Assembly (NCBI GenBank): GCA_945913015.1
Contig: CAMECH010000002.1
Span: 62,001-126,000, forward strand
From: an uncultured Bacteroides sp.
GTDB lineage: Bacteria > Bacillota > Clostridia > Lachnospirales > Lachnospiraceae
Length of the DNA stretch: 64,000 nt
Direction of reading: 5' to 3'
Of the stretch, positions 34,792-43,833 are shown in pieces. Within the stretch, counting starts at the first letter, position 1, and every line of letters begins with the position of its first letter. Under the pieces are notes generated by a model, which was not told where the DNA came from, did no database searches, and saw only the letters and a program-made list of their open reading frames with translations. A program made the position numbers and the translations under genes.

Positions 34792-37700
34792 TCACAGTGT
34801 AATTCGTATGTTTTGCTGACCGAATTCGTTATTTAACATCATGACAAGTTCGTCATTTATACAAATATTCCGGCTGCTTGGCAGTTTTTTTATCTGTTTT
34901 TCCTTTCGGCAGTATATTATTACACTGTCACGGCCGTCCGAATTGCGGATAAGCCCGTAAAGTCTGCTTTCATTTTCCTTAAAATGCTCAATATCTTCAA
35001 ACTGTATCCAGCATTTTCTCGGAACCTCGTCAAATGTCATAACTCTGCTAAGAATAAGTTTTCCCTTTTCATCAGCTCCCGCCGAAACTTTTCCGTTAAT
35101 AAATACCTTTTCATCAACCTCAAGCTTCGCCTTGTTATCTGCATAATTCTTAGGAAAAACAATGACTTCAACAGTTCCGTATAAATCCTCGACAGTAACA
35201 AATGCCATTAACTGGTTTGTCTTTGTCGTCTTTACCGTCTTTTCCGTAATAATTCCGCCGATAGTAACGATATCTCCGTCATTAAGCGCTCCCTGCCTTG
35301 CATCAGACGCTGCGCCCGTTCCTGCCTCACTGCCCTGCCCGCCTGACCTGCCGTCAGCCTGACCGTCCCTGCGTCCTGCATTATTTGCTCCGGGTACTGC
35401 CACCGGAGCCGGAACATAATCCTTCTTTCCTCCGGGTGTATTCATATAAAGAGCAAGGTCGACCTTTCTTTCGGCATCACTGATACCATCGTTACCATTA
35501 CTGCGTGTAACTTGGCCCTCCAATATGGTCTGCGGCACATCCTGTTCCTCATCCGGTTCAAAATCCGAAGATTTTGCCGTTGTAAACTTGTTCCACATAT
35601 CCATATATTCATCAAGCGGATGTCCGCTTACATATATTCCAAGCACTTCCTTTTCAAATGCGAGAAGCTCTTTCTTTGAGTATTCGGCAACCTCCGGCAT
35701 TTTAATCTCGTATGATGCCTTCTCTTCATCACTTACGAAATCAAACAGTGACATCTGTCCGCTCAGAGAATTCTTTTCATTGCGAAGCACATCGTCAAGT
35801 ATCTGCGGATATACAAGCATCTGCTGTCTTCTGTTTCCGTCAAAGCAGTCAAATGCTCCCGCCTTGATAAAGTTCTCTATTGTCCGCTTGTTGGCATCTT
35901 TATTCATTCGCTCAATAAAATCGCGGAGATTTTTGAAGCTTCCGTTTGCTTTTCTCTCTTCTACAAGTGCACCAATCGTAGGTCTTCCAAGACTTTTAAT
36001 AGCTGACAGCCCATATCGTATAGCATTGCCCGATACCGAGAACCCATATACTCCTTCATTTACATCTGGAGGAAGAATATCAACTCCCATCTGACGGCAT
36101 GTCATTACGTACTCGGCAACCTTTGAATTGTTATCAATTACTGAGGTCATAAGTGCCGCCATAAACTGTGTAGGGTAATGTGTCTTTAAAAATGCAGTCT
36201 GGTAAGCGACAACTGCATAACAGGCAGCATGCGACTTATTGAATGCATACTTTGCAAAATCAATCATATTATCGTAAATGCGTCCTGCAACCTTTTCATC
36301 TATTCCGTTATTGATGCAGCCCTTTACGCCTTCCTGCTCGTTGCCATAGATAAAGTTTTTGCGCTCCTGCTCCATGACATACGCCTTTTTCTTCGACATT
36401 GCACGCCGTACAAGGTCGCTTCGTCCCCAGGAATATCCTGCCAGGTCACGCACAATCTGCATTACCTGTTCCTGATAGACTATACATCCGTACGTCGGCT
36501 CAAGAATCGGCTCTAACTGAGGACAGTCATATACTATGCTGTCCCTGTCATTTTTGCCCCTGATGTACTGCGGAATAAAATCCATCGGCCCCGGACGGTA
36601 CAAAGAAATTCCGGCGATAATATCTTCCATGCTCTGCGGCTTCAGCTCTTTCATGAAGGATTTCATTCCTGCACTTTCAAGCTGGAACACGCCCTCTGTC
36701 TTACCTGAACCTAAAAGCTCATAAACCTCTTTGTCTTCATAGTCTATTTTATTAATATCAAAATCCGGAACAATTTCTCTTACCATATGCTCTGCGCTCT
36801 GGATTACAGTAAGAGTCCTCAGTCCGAGGAAGTCCATCTTTAAAAGTCCAAGTTCCTCAAGCGTTGTCATCACAAACTGCGCAACGATTGAGCCATCAGA
36901 GCCTCTCGAGAGAGGCACATACTCATCCACGGCTTTCTGGCTGATTACAACACCCGCAGCATGCATTGATGCATGACGTGGAAGACCTTCAAGCCTCTTT
37001 GCCTTGTCTATTAAGTCACGCACCGCATCATCACTCTGGTATAAAGCTTTCAACTCAGGATTCATCTCAAGCGCTTTATCAATTGTGATTCCTATTTCCC
37101 GTGGTATCATTTTTGACACTGAATCCACAAGTGCATAAGGCAGATCAAGTGCCCTTCCGACATCCTTAATTACAGCTCTTGCCGCCATTGTTCCAAATGT
37201 TACTATCTGGCACACTCTGTCCTTGCCATATTTTTCAACTACATAATCAATGACTCTCTGCCTGTTTTCAAAGCAGAAATCCACGTCAATATCAGGCATC
37301 GAAACACGTTCAGGATTGAGAAAACGTTCAAAAATCAGATTATATCTGATTGGATCAATGTCGGTAATTGCAAGGCAGTACGCAACAACGCTTCCTGCCG
37401 CCGAGCCACGTCCCGGTCCCACACTTATATCATTACTTTTGGCATAGTTAATAAAATCCCATACAATCAGGAAGTAATCAACATATCCCATTGAGTTAAT
37501 TACTGACAGTTCATAATCAAGTCTTTCCCTTACCTCTGCCGGTTCGTCGGGATACCTTTCCTTAAATCCCTCATCGCAAAGGTATTTCAGATATGAATAG
37601 GATGATTCAAACTCCGCCGGAGTATCATACTTAGGGAGCTTCTGAACACCAAATTCAATCTCAACATTACAGCGTTCTGCAATCTTTGCCGTATTATCAA

Positions 37701-38484
37701 GTGCCTGCGGAACATAAGCAAAAAGCTCACGCATTTCTTCCTCAGACTTGAGGTAGTATTGTCCACCCTCATAGCGCATTCTGTTCTCATCGGTTATTTT
37801 CTTGGAAGTCTGAATGCAGAGCAGAATATCGTGTGCATCTGCATCTTCTGCGTAAGTATAGTGAACATCATTAGTTGCCACCAAATCTATTGAAAGCTCT
37901 CTGCTCATTCTCATAAGCTGCTGATTGACATATTTCTGTTCAGGTATTCCGTGGTCCTGCAGTTCAAGGAAAAAATTGTCTTTTCCGAATATCTCCTGAT
38001 AACGAAGTGCTGCCTTTACGCCCTCGTCATACATGTTTCTTACAAGGTATCTCTGGACTTCTCCCGCAAGGCATGCGCTGAGCGCAATGATTCCCTCATG
38101 GTATTCCGAAAGCACATCATAATCAACGCGTGGCTTATAGTAAAATCCGTCAACAAATCCTTTTGACACAATTTTAATAAGGTTATGGTATCCCTTATCA
38201 TTCTCTGCAAGCAGCACAAGATGATAATATCTGTCATCACTTACTCCGGCTTCCTTGTCAAAGCGTGACCCCGGAGCAACATAAACCTCACATCCGATAA
38301 TCGGCTTTATTCCCTCTTTAACTGCGGCTTTGTAAAAATCTATTACGCCGTACATTACTCCGTGGTCGGTAATCGCAAGGCTGTCCATGCCCAGCTTTTT
38401 TGCCTGCGCCACAATCTCATTTATTTTACTTGAACCGTCAAGAAGACTGTATTCCGTATGCACATGTAAATGTGTAAATGCCAT
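34792..38484 (-). CDS. dnaE: DNA polymerase III subunit alpha
   Basis: This replicative polymerase of 1230 residues starts with a PHP domain (THLHVHTEYSLLDGSSKINE, ITDHGVMYG). The palm has GRGSAAGSVVAYCL and the catalytic PDIDVDFCFENR; the fingers and HhH region follow. The C-terminal OB-fold region (ITEKTVKTTKTNQLMAFVTVED) is preceded by a Gly/Ala/Arg-rich insertion around residues 1020-1080 (GRRDGQADGRSGGQGSE), which is low in complexity and unusual for the family. It is the DnaE type, not PolC, as no exonuclease domain is present. GAGGG precedes the start. Confidence 0.95.
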   Translation of the reverse strand: MAFTHLHVHTEYSLLDGSSKINEIVAQAKKLGMDSLAITDHGVMYGVIDFYKAAVKEGIKPIIGCEVYVAPGSRFDKEAGVSDDRYYHLVLLAENDKGYHNLIKIVSKGFVDGFYYKPRVDYDVLSEYHEGIIALSACLAGEVQRYLVRNMYDEGVKAALRYQEIFGKDNFFLELQDHGIPEQKYVNQQLMRMSRELSIDLVATNDVHYTYAEDADAHDILLCIQTSKKITDENRMRYEGGQYYLKSEEEMRELFAYVPQALDNTAKIAERCNVEIEFGVQKLPKYDTPAEFESSYSYLKYLCDEGFKERYPDEPAEVRERLDYELSVINSMGYVDYFLIVWDFINYAKSNDISVGPGRGSAAGSVVAYCLAITDIDPIRYNLIFERFLNPERVSMPDIDVDFCFENRQRVIDYVVEKYGKDRVCQIVTFGTMAARAVIKDVGRALDLPYALVDSVSKMIPREIGITIDKALEMNPELKALYQSDDAVRDLIDKAKRLEGLPRHASMHAAGVVISQKAVDEYVPLSRGSDGSIVAQFVMTTLEELGLLKMDFLGLRTLTVIQSAEHMVREIVPDFDINKIDYEDKEVYELLGSGKTEGVFQLESAGMKSFMKELKPQSMEDIIAGISLYRPGPMDFIPQYIRGKNDRDSIVYDCPQLEPILEPTYGCIVYQEQVMQIVRDLAGYSWGRSDLVRRAMSKKKAYVMEQERKNFIYGNEQEGVKGCINNGIDEKVAGRIYDNMIDFAKYAFNKSHAACYAVVAYQTAFLKTHYPTQFMAALMTSVIDNNSKVAEYVMTCRQMGVDILPPDVNEGVYGFSVSGNAIRYGLSAIKSLGRPTIGALVEERKANGSFKNLRDFIERMNKDANKRTIENFIKAGAFDCFDGNRRQQMLVYPQILDDVLRNEKNSLSGQMSLFDFVSDEEKASYEIKMPEVAEYSKKELLAFEKEVLGIYVSGHPLDEYMDMWNKFTTAKSSDFEPDEEQDVPQTILEGQVTRSNGNDGISDAERKVDLALYMNTPGGKKDYVPAPVAVPGANNAGRRDGQADGRSGGQGSEAGTGAASDARQGALNDGDIVTIGGIITEKTVKTTKTNQLMAFVTVEDLYGTVEVIVFPKNYADNKAKLEVDEKVFINGKVSAGADEKGKLILSRVMTFDEVPRKCWIQFEDIEHFKENESRLYGLIRNSDGRDSVIIYCRKEKQIKKLPSSRNICINDELVMMLNNEFGQQNIRITL

Positions 38485-38600
38485 TTGTTTCCCTCTTCAA
38501 ATTATATCTTTAACCATTGTACGCAAAATTATTTTCACAGTTAGTTATTATATCACGAATCACTCTTCAATTACAGTATTTATTTTACCTGTACAAATAT

Positions 38601-38640
38601 AAAAAAGTCACAGATACAGATTTTTTCTGTCCTGTGACTT
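38601..38640 (-). terminator. Terminator after the Crh-like gene
   Basis: AAGTCACAGGACAG...CTGTATCTGTGACTT followed by TTTTTATATT on the minus strand, separating the whiA operon from dnaE. Confidence 0.85.
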
Positions 38641-38650
38641 CGGCGTCTCT

Positions 38651-38911
38651 CTATTCGTTATTTTGGGTAAGGAAATTTGTAATTCCTTCTATTGCACTTT
38701 CAGCGTCATCTCCGTCTGCCGTTATAACAAGCTCTTCGCCTGACTTAATTCCAAGTGTCATCATTCCCATAATGCTCTTGGCATTAAATTTCTTTTCTCC
38801 GCTTATCACATGTATGCTGCTTTTATACTGGCTTGCTATCTGAACAATCATTGCCGTTGCTCTTGCATCTGTACCTGATGCGATTTCAACCTTAATATTT
38901 TTTGTTATCAT
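38651..38911 (-). CDS. HPr-family protein lacking His15 (Crh-like)
   Basis: The product is 86 residues with the HPr fold. Where HPr has GxHARP around the phosphorylated His15, this has GTDARATAM, so Asp replaces the His and it cannot accept phosphate from enzyme I. The regulatory Ser46 region is intact (KKFNAKSIMGMMTLG). That is the state of Bacillus Crh, a regulatory HPr phosphorylated on Ser by HPr kinase. The place directly after whiA matches crh in Bacillus, and hprK is in the same cluster. A role in carbon catabolite control is therefore inferred. Members near whiA in other Clostridia often have an acidic residue here. Confidence 0.82.
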   Translation of the reverse strand: MITKNIKVEIASGTDARATAMIVQIASQYKSSIHVISGEKKFNAKSIMGMMTLGIKSGEELVITADGDDAESAIEGITNFLTQNNE

Positions 38912-38942
38912 TTGATATCTCCTCCACTTAATTGTGCTGCAA

Positions 38943-39893
38943 TCACACTTTAGCGTCGCCTCGCAGGCTTTCTGCGATTTCGCTCAGCTTCCGGAGTCTG
39001 TGATTAACTCCTGATTTTCCAACCGGCGGAGACAAAAGTCCGCCTAAATCCTTCAGATTCATATCCGGATTTTCAAGCCGTGCAACTGCCACATCACGAA
39101 GTCCGGCATTCAGGCTTTCAAAGCCTATCGTATCACGTATACACTCTATGTCTTCTATCTGTCTTACTGCTGCCAAAACCGTTTTATTCAGATTTGCAGT
39201 CTCACAGTTTACCTGTCTGTTAAGGCTGTTGCGCATTTCCTTGAGAATTCTCACATTTTCAAAATTCATCAGAGATACGCTTGCTTCCATAACATTGAGC
39301 AGGTCGGAAATCTGTGTTCCTTCCTTGACATATACCACATAGTATTTTTTGCGCTGAATCACTTTGGCCTCAGCATCAAATGTATTCATGACATCCCTTA
39401 TCTGGCAAGCCTGAACAGGGGTATCACACACCACTTCAAAATGATAGAACTTGTTTGGGTCACTGACAGAGCCCGCCGCAAGAAATGCGCCTCTGATAAA
39501 CGCTCTTTTGCAGCACGTCATCTGAATCAGCATCGGATTAACAAGTCCATTCGGCAAAACAAGCTTTCCATCCTCAAGCACTTTAAATGCCTGAAGCATC
39601 TTTTGCACCTGTCTGTCATCATCCAGCTGTACCGTGTATGTATTTCCCTTTTTCAGATTAATATCCTCTTTAGGATTACAAGCATTTATATTAAATGTTT
39701 TTTCTAATAATGTAAAGCATTTTCTTATAACAATTTTATTTTCGGTAGAAATTTTTAATGAAAATAAACCATTTTCATCCTTCTCCACCCTGCCGCAAAG
39801 TGCCACAATCGCTGCCAGCTCTGCAATCTGACAGTGTCTTGCTGTCCCTGTATGGCGTGAAAGCTCTTCTTTTACATCCGCTGAAAACGACAT
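38943..39893 (-). CDS. whiA: Sporulation/cell-division regulator WhiA
   Basis: The product is about 316 residues. It combines a LAGLIDADG-like N-terminal domain (ELAAIVALCGRV, CCKRAFIRGAFLAAGSVSDP) with a C-terminal helix-turn-helix (RLENPDMNLKDLGGLLSPPVGKSGVNHRLRKL). WhiA links division and metabolism in Gram-positives. The track's first codon at 39911 is TTG; the ATG at 39893 has AGGAAGG upstream and starts MSFSADVKEEL, as family members do. It lies between rapZ and the Crh-like gene. The yvcK/glmR gene usually found between rapZ and whiA in Bacillus is absent here. Confidence 0.94.
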   Translation of the reverse strand: MSFSADVKEELSRHTGTARHCQIAELAAIVALCGRVEKDENGLFSLKISTENKIVIRKCFTLLEKTFNINACNPKEDINLKKGNTYTVQLDDDRQVQKMLQAFKVLEDGKLVLPNGLVNPMLIQMTCCKRAFIRGAFLAAGSVSDPNKFYHFEVVCDTPVQACQIRDVMNTFDAEAKVIQRKKYYVVYVKEGTQISDLLNVMEASVSLMNFENVRILKEMRNSLNRQVNCETANLNKTVLAAVRQIEDIECIRDTIGFESLNAGLRDVAVARLENPDMNLKDLGGLLSPPVGKSGVNHRLRKLSEIAESLRGDAKV

Positions 39894-39927
39894 ATCCTTC
39901 CTCATTTCCAAGAGTCTGTTGCATAAT

Positions 39928-40800
39928 CTAACCCTTAGTCTTTATATCTTTGTCTATATCCCTGTGCTCTGTCTTAAGGCCGTATTCCATTCCCGAAAGC
40001 CGTTTTGCAATTGCATTCGCAAGCGTTACCGAACGATGTTTACCGCCCGTGCAGCCAATCGCAATTACAAGACTGTTCTTGCCTTCAAGCACATAGTTCG
40101 GAATCAAAAATCTTAACATATCCTCAAGCTTATCAAGGAACTGTGCGGCAGCGTCAAACTGCATGACATACTCCTGTATTTCCCTGTCATTGCCTGTAAG
40201 ATGCCTAAGCCCCTCAATATAATACGGATTAGGCAGAAAACGCACATCAAACACAAGGTCTGCATCTGCAGGAATCCCGTATTTAAAGCCGAATGACAAT
40301 ACTGTTATAAACAGATTGCTGAATTGCTGGTCATTGACAAATATTCTTTCAAGCTCCTGTTTTAATTCTCTTGTCAGAAGCTGGCTTGTATCTATAATAT
40401 AATCGGCTTTCTTCTTAAGAAAACTAAGCTTTTCACGTTCAAGCCTGATACCCTGGTCTACACGCCCCTCTTTTGCCAGCGGATGTGTACGCCTTGTCTC
40501 CTTATACCTCTTTACAAGGACATCATCACTGGCATCAAGATAAAGTATTCTGTAATCGAACCTGCGCCACTTCATCTCATCAAGTACATTTGAAAGCTCA
40601 TCAAGTGCATCACCGCTTCGGATATCCACGCCAAGCGCTATATCACTGCCTTCCTTCTCCTGTGAAAACGCAAGCTCTGCAAACTTCATTACAAGCGAAA
40701 TAGGCATATTGTCGCAGCAGTAATATCCTGCATCTTCAAGTACTTTTAATGCTGTTGATTTTCCTGCACCTGACATACCGGTCACAATTACCATTCTCAT
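39928..40800 (-). CDS. rapZ: RNase adapter protein RapZ (YvcJ family)
   Basis: The product is about 290 residues. Walker A is VTGMSGAGKSTALK, and Walker B-like is FDYRILYLDA; the C-terminal domain has NPYYIEGLRHLTG and IAIGCTGGKHRSVTLANAIA, the sugar-phosphate/RNA-binding part. In E. coli it controls GlmZ and glucosamine-6-phosphate synthesis; in Gram-positives its role is less clear. The ATG at 40800 with GGAGACAGAT before it is preferred to 40827. It lies 28 bp after murB in the same operon. Confidence 0.94.
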   Translation of the reverse strand: MRMVIVTGMSGAGKSTALKVLEDAGYYCCDNMPISLVMKFAELAFSQEKEGSDIALGVDIRSGDALDELSNVLDEMKWRRFDYRILYLDASDDVLVKRYKETRRTHPLAKEGRVDQGIRLEREKLSFLKKKADYIIDTSQLLTRELKQELERIFVNDQQFSNLFITVLSFGFKYGIPADADLVFDVRFLPNPYYIEGLRHLTGNDREIQEYVMQFDAAAQFLDKLEDMLRFLIPNYVLEGKNSLVIAIGCTGGKHRSVTLANAIAKRLSGMEYGLKTEHRDIDKDIKTKG

Positions 40801-40828
40801 ATCTGTCTCCATTTCAACTGCCAACACT

Positions 40829-41734
40829 TCAAATCTTCTTTACTTCAAGTTCAAGCTCGACTCCATAAATCTGCTTGATTTTCCTTTTGACTTCATCAGT
40901 CAGTTCTATGACATCACAGGCTGTAGCACTGCCTGTATTAATTACAAATCCGGCATGCTTCTCTGAAACCTGCGCTCCTCCGACCTTAAATCCCTTAAGT
41001 CCTGCATCTGCAATCAGCTTACCCGCAAAAAATCCTTCCGGCCTTTTAAATGTGCTGCCTGCGCTTGGATATTCAAGCGGCTGCTTCTCCCTGCGCTTTT
41101 CTGCAAGTTCTTTCATCCGGGAGCGTATCTGTGCCTCGTCACCTTTCTCCAGCTTAAATACCGCCAAAAGCACTATATATCCTTTTTTCTGGATAATACT
41201 TGTTCTGTACCCCAGTTCAAGTTCATCATTGGAAAGCGTCACCACATTGCCCTCTTGTGTAAGCACAGTTGCCGACACAATTATGTCTTTGATTTCTCCG
41301 CCGTATGCTCCGGCATTCATGACAACTGCTCCGCCTACCGTCCCCGGAATTCCCGATGCAAACTCAAATCCGGTAAGTCCTTTTGCCGCAGCCTCGTTGC
41401 CAATTCTCGAAAGCTTTGCCCCTGCCTGAACCGATATCATGTCATTATCCTGCATTGTGATATCCGAAAATTCCTCTCCGAGCCTGATAATCATCCCCCG
41501 GTATCCTTCATCACTTATCAGCATATTGCTTCCGTTACCAAGAACATAATATGCAATACCATGTCTTTTTGCACATTCAGTAAGCGCTTTTATTTCTTCG
41601 ATGCTTTCAGGTTTCACAAAATAATCGGCATTGCCGCCTATTCTGAATGTTGTATGCAATTTCATCGGTTCGTCAAGAAGCAATCTGTCTTCACCGACAA
41701 TTGCCTTCACCTCATCAACAAAAACTGATTCCAT
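40829..41734 (-). CDS. murB: UDP-N-acetylenolpyruvoylglucosamine reductase
   Basis: The FAD enzyme reduces UDP-GlcNAc-enolpyruvate to UDP-MurNAc with NADPH. The 301-residue product has TTFRIGGNADYFV, VLGNGSNMLISDEGYRG, SGIPGTVGGAVVMNAGAYGG (FAD loop), GYRTSIIQ, and PSAGSTFKRPEGFFAGKLI with the catalytic Ser, and a C-terminal Glu-rich stretch. It is the short type II form typical of Firmicutes. Neighbours are the ROK kinase (36-bp gap) and rapZ. Confidence 0.95.
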   Translation of the reverse strand: MESVFVDEVKAIVGEDRLLLDEPMKLHTTFRIGGNADYFVKPESIEEIKALTECAKRHGIAYYVLGNGSNMLISDEGYRGMIIRLGEEFSDITMQDNDMISVQAGAKLSRIGNEAAAKGLTGFEFASGIPGTVGGAVVMNAGAYGGEIKDIIVSATVLTQEGNVVTLSNDELELGYRTSIIQKKGYIVLLAVFKLEKGDEAQIRSRMKELAEKRREKQPLEYPSAGSTFKRPEGFFAGKLIADAGLKGFKVGGAQVSEKHAGFVINTGSATACDVIELTDEVKRKIKQIYGVELELEVKKI

Positions 41735-41770
41735 AACTTACCTGACATGTTCCTTTCAAAACTAAATGAA

Positions 41771-42727
41771 TTAATTTTTTTGCATCATATTCATGACAAG
41801 ATGTGCTGCGCCATATATTCCGGCATCATTGCCGAGCTTTGCCTGAATAATTGGTGTGTTTCTGCTTGGATGGAATACATTTTTCTGATAGCTGCTGCGC
41901 ACAAGCTCCAAAAGGAAATCTCCTGCTGCCGCCATACCTCCGCCAAGCATTATGCACTCAGGATCTGCAATACCTGCGGCACACGCAAGTCCTATTCCGA
42001 GATACTCCGCCACTCTTTCTACAGTTTTCATTGCTATCGCATCGCCGCTCTTCGCCTCATCAAATATGACTTTAGCTGATATATAATTCTGGTTTCTGAG
42101 AGATGACGGTTGCTCCGATTCATTGAGAAAACGCATCGCGGTTCTGACAACTCCCGTAGCGGATGCCACCTGCTCAAGGCATCCTGTTTTACCGCAGTTG
42201 CACCGTTCAGTCTCATCAAAGACTACGGGAATATGCCCTATCTCAGCAGCAGCTCCGTTAGCACCGCAAAGCGGCTTTCCATCTATGATAATTCCTCCGC
42301 CGACACCCGTTCCGAGCGTTACAAAAAGCATGCTTGACACCTTCATGCCCGCTTCACAGTATTCTCCCAGTGCTGCCATATTTGCATCATTACCTGTAAA
42401 TACGGGAATCCCCGTCAAATCTTCAAGTATCTTTCCGGCATTAATAACTCCCCATCCGAGATTGACACATTTGTTGACTGTGCCGTCAGCCATTACAGAC
42501 CCCGGAACACCAAGTCCTATTCCTGCTATATTTTCAGACAAAAGCCCCGACTTAACCGTCTGTTCCTTCACAAAGTCTGCAATATCCTGCAAAATATGGC
42601 TTCCGCCTTCTTCCTTGTTAGTCGGAAACTCAAATTTGCCGCACAGCTTTCCGTCCTTGTCAAAAAGCCCCGCTTTAACCGATGTTCCTCCTATGTCTAT
42701 GCCATAATAGTACATATCAGATTTCAT
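41771..42727 (-). CDS. ROK family glucokinase
   Basis: The product is about 318 residues. The N-terminal ATP loop GIDIGGTSVKAGLFD, the sugar site GNDANMAALGEYCEAG, the phosphate loop TLGTGVGGGIIIDG, the ROK zinc motif GHIPVVFDETERCNCGKTGCLEQ and C-terminal LGGGMAAAGD identify a ROK sugar kinase, most like glucokinase GlkA of Firmicutes. The start overlaps the hprK stop; of three tandem ATGs, the third (42727) has the best spacing from AGAGGA. Confidence 0.9.
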   Translation of the reverse strand: MKSDMYYYGIDIGGTSVKAGLFDKDGKLCGKFEFPTNKEEGGSHILQDIADFVKEQTVKSGLLSENIAGIGLGVPGSVMADGTVNKCVNLGWGVINAGKILEDLTGIPVFTGNDANMAALGEYCEAGMKVSSMLFVTLGTGVGGGIIIDGKPLCGANGAAAEIGHIPVVFDETERCNCGKTGCLEQVASATGVVRTAMRFLNESEQPSSLRNQNYISAKVIFDEAKSGDAIAMKTVERVAEYLGIGLACAAGIADPECIMLGGGMAAAGDFLLELVRSSYQKNVFHPSRNTPIIQAKLGNDAGIYGAAHLVMNMMQKN

Positions 42728-43670
42728 CATCATCTTCCTCTGTCTTCATAAGGTTTTCCTGAACACGCCTGTAAAGTTCTTTGGCCGCATTATATCCCAT
42801 AGCCTTCGTTCTGTGGTTGACGGCAGCCGCCTCAACAATTACGGCAAGATTACGGCCCGGGCGTATAGGTAATGTATGGCACACTACCTTGTTACCAAGA
42901 TATTCAGTATACTCTTCTTCAAGTCCAAGTCTGTCATATTCTTTTTCACGATTCCAGTCCTCAAGCTTGATAACCATATCTATCTGCTGTGTCTCTTTGA
43001 CGCTCTCAACACCAAACTGTGTCTTTACGTCAATGATTCCGATGCCTCTTAACTCAATGAAATATTTTGTGATTCCCGGAGCTGTTCCTATAAGTGTTTC
43101 ATCGCTTACTTTGCGGATTTCAACGGCATCATCCGTTACAAGACGGTGTCCGCGCTTGATAAGCTCAAGGGCAGCTTCGCTTTTTCCAATACCGCTTTCG
43201 CCTGTTATAAGCACGCCTACACCATATACATCAACAAGAACACCGTGAATTACTATGCACGGTGCAAGCTGCACATTCAGCCAGCGTATTGTCTCTGCCA
43301 TAAATGAAGATGTTGCATCATGCGATTTAAGCACAGGCACTCCGTACTTCAACGCAATTTCAATCACACTGTCATCCGGCTCTAAATCCCTGCAGAATAC
43401 CACACATGGAATATTGCTTGACAAAAGCTGTGTATATCTTAATTTTCTTTCATCAGGCGACAATGAATCCAGATAAGCCTGCTCAACATATCCGATTACC
43501 TGAATGCGTTCATTGTCAAAATGGTCATAAAAACCTGCAAGCTGCAAAGCCGGTCTGTTTACATCAGGCTGATGTACCCATATTGATGCAGTATCAATCT
43601 GTGGTGTCTTGTTGATAAGCTGCATTTTCTTTATGATTTTGGATAATTTTACTTTTTCAGAAGCTGCCAT
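42717..43670 (-). CDS. hprK: HPr(Ser) kinase/phosphorylase
   Basis: The enzyme phosphorylates Ser46 of HPr/Crh at high fructose-bisphosphate and reverses it with phosphate. The 317-residue product has Walker A ITGESGIGKSEAALEL (about residue 155), RLVTDDAVEI, the signature ELRGIGIIDVKTQFG, and a helical tail; the N-terminal sensor domain has DLEPDDSVIEIALK. The Crh-like target is coded 4 kb downstream in the same cluster. A Glu/Asp-rich tail (EEDDDEI) ends the protein. The start is 163 bp after uvrC; the leader ends CGGAATGGAG. Confidence 0.95.
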   Translation of the reverse strand: MAASEKVKLSKIIKKMQLINKTPQIDTASIWVHQPDVNRPALQLAGFYDHFDNERIQVIGYVEQAYLDSLSPDERKLRYTQLLSSNIPCVVFCRDLEPDDSVIEIALKYGVPVLKSHDATSSFMAETIRWLNVQLAPCIVIHGVLVDVYGVGVLITGESGIGKSEAALELIKRGHRLVTDDAVEIRKVSDETLIGTAPGITKYFIELRGIGIIDVKTQFGVESVKETQQIDMVIKLEDWNREKEYDRLGLEEEYTEYLGNKVVCHTLPIRPGRNLAVIVEAAAVNHRTKAMGYNAAKELYRRVQENLMKTEEDDDEI

Positions 43671-43833
43671 ATTCTTCTTGTCTCCATTCCGGGAACACTT
43701 TTTCGCTCACAAAATGCTTATGGAAACGCTTTTTCCGCCGCACAGGATAATTTGTGGCATTCCCAACACAAATTCACTTATATTATTTACATTATAATCT
43801 ATCCAACTTTATCAATCAACCGCAAACACAATA

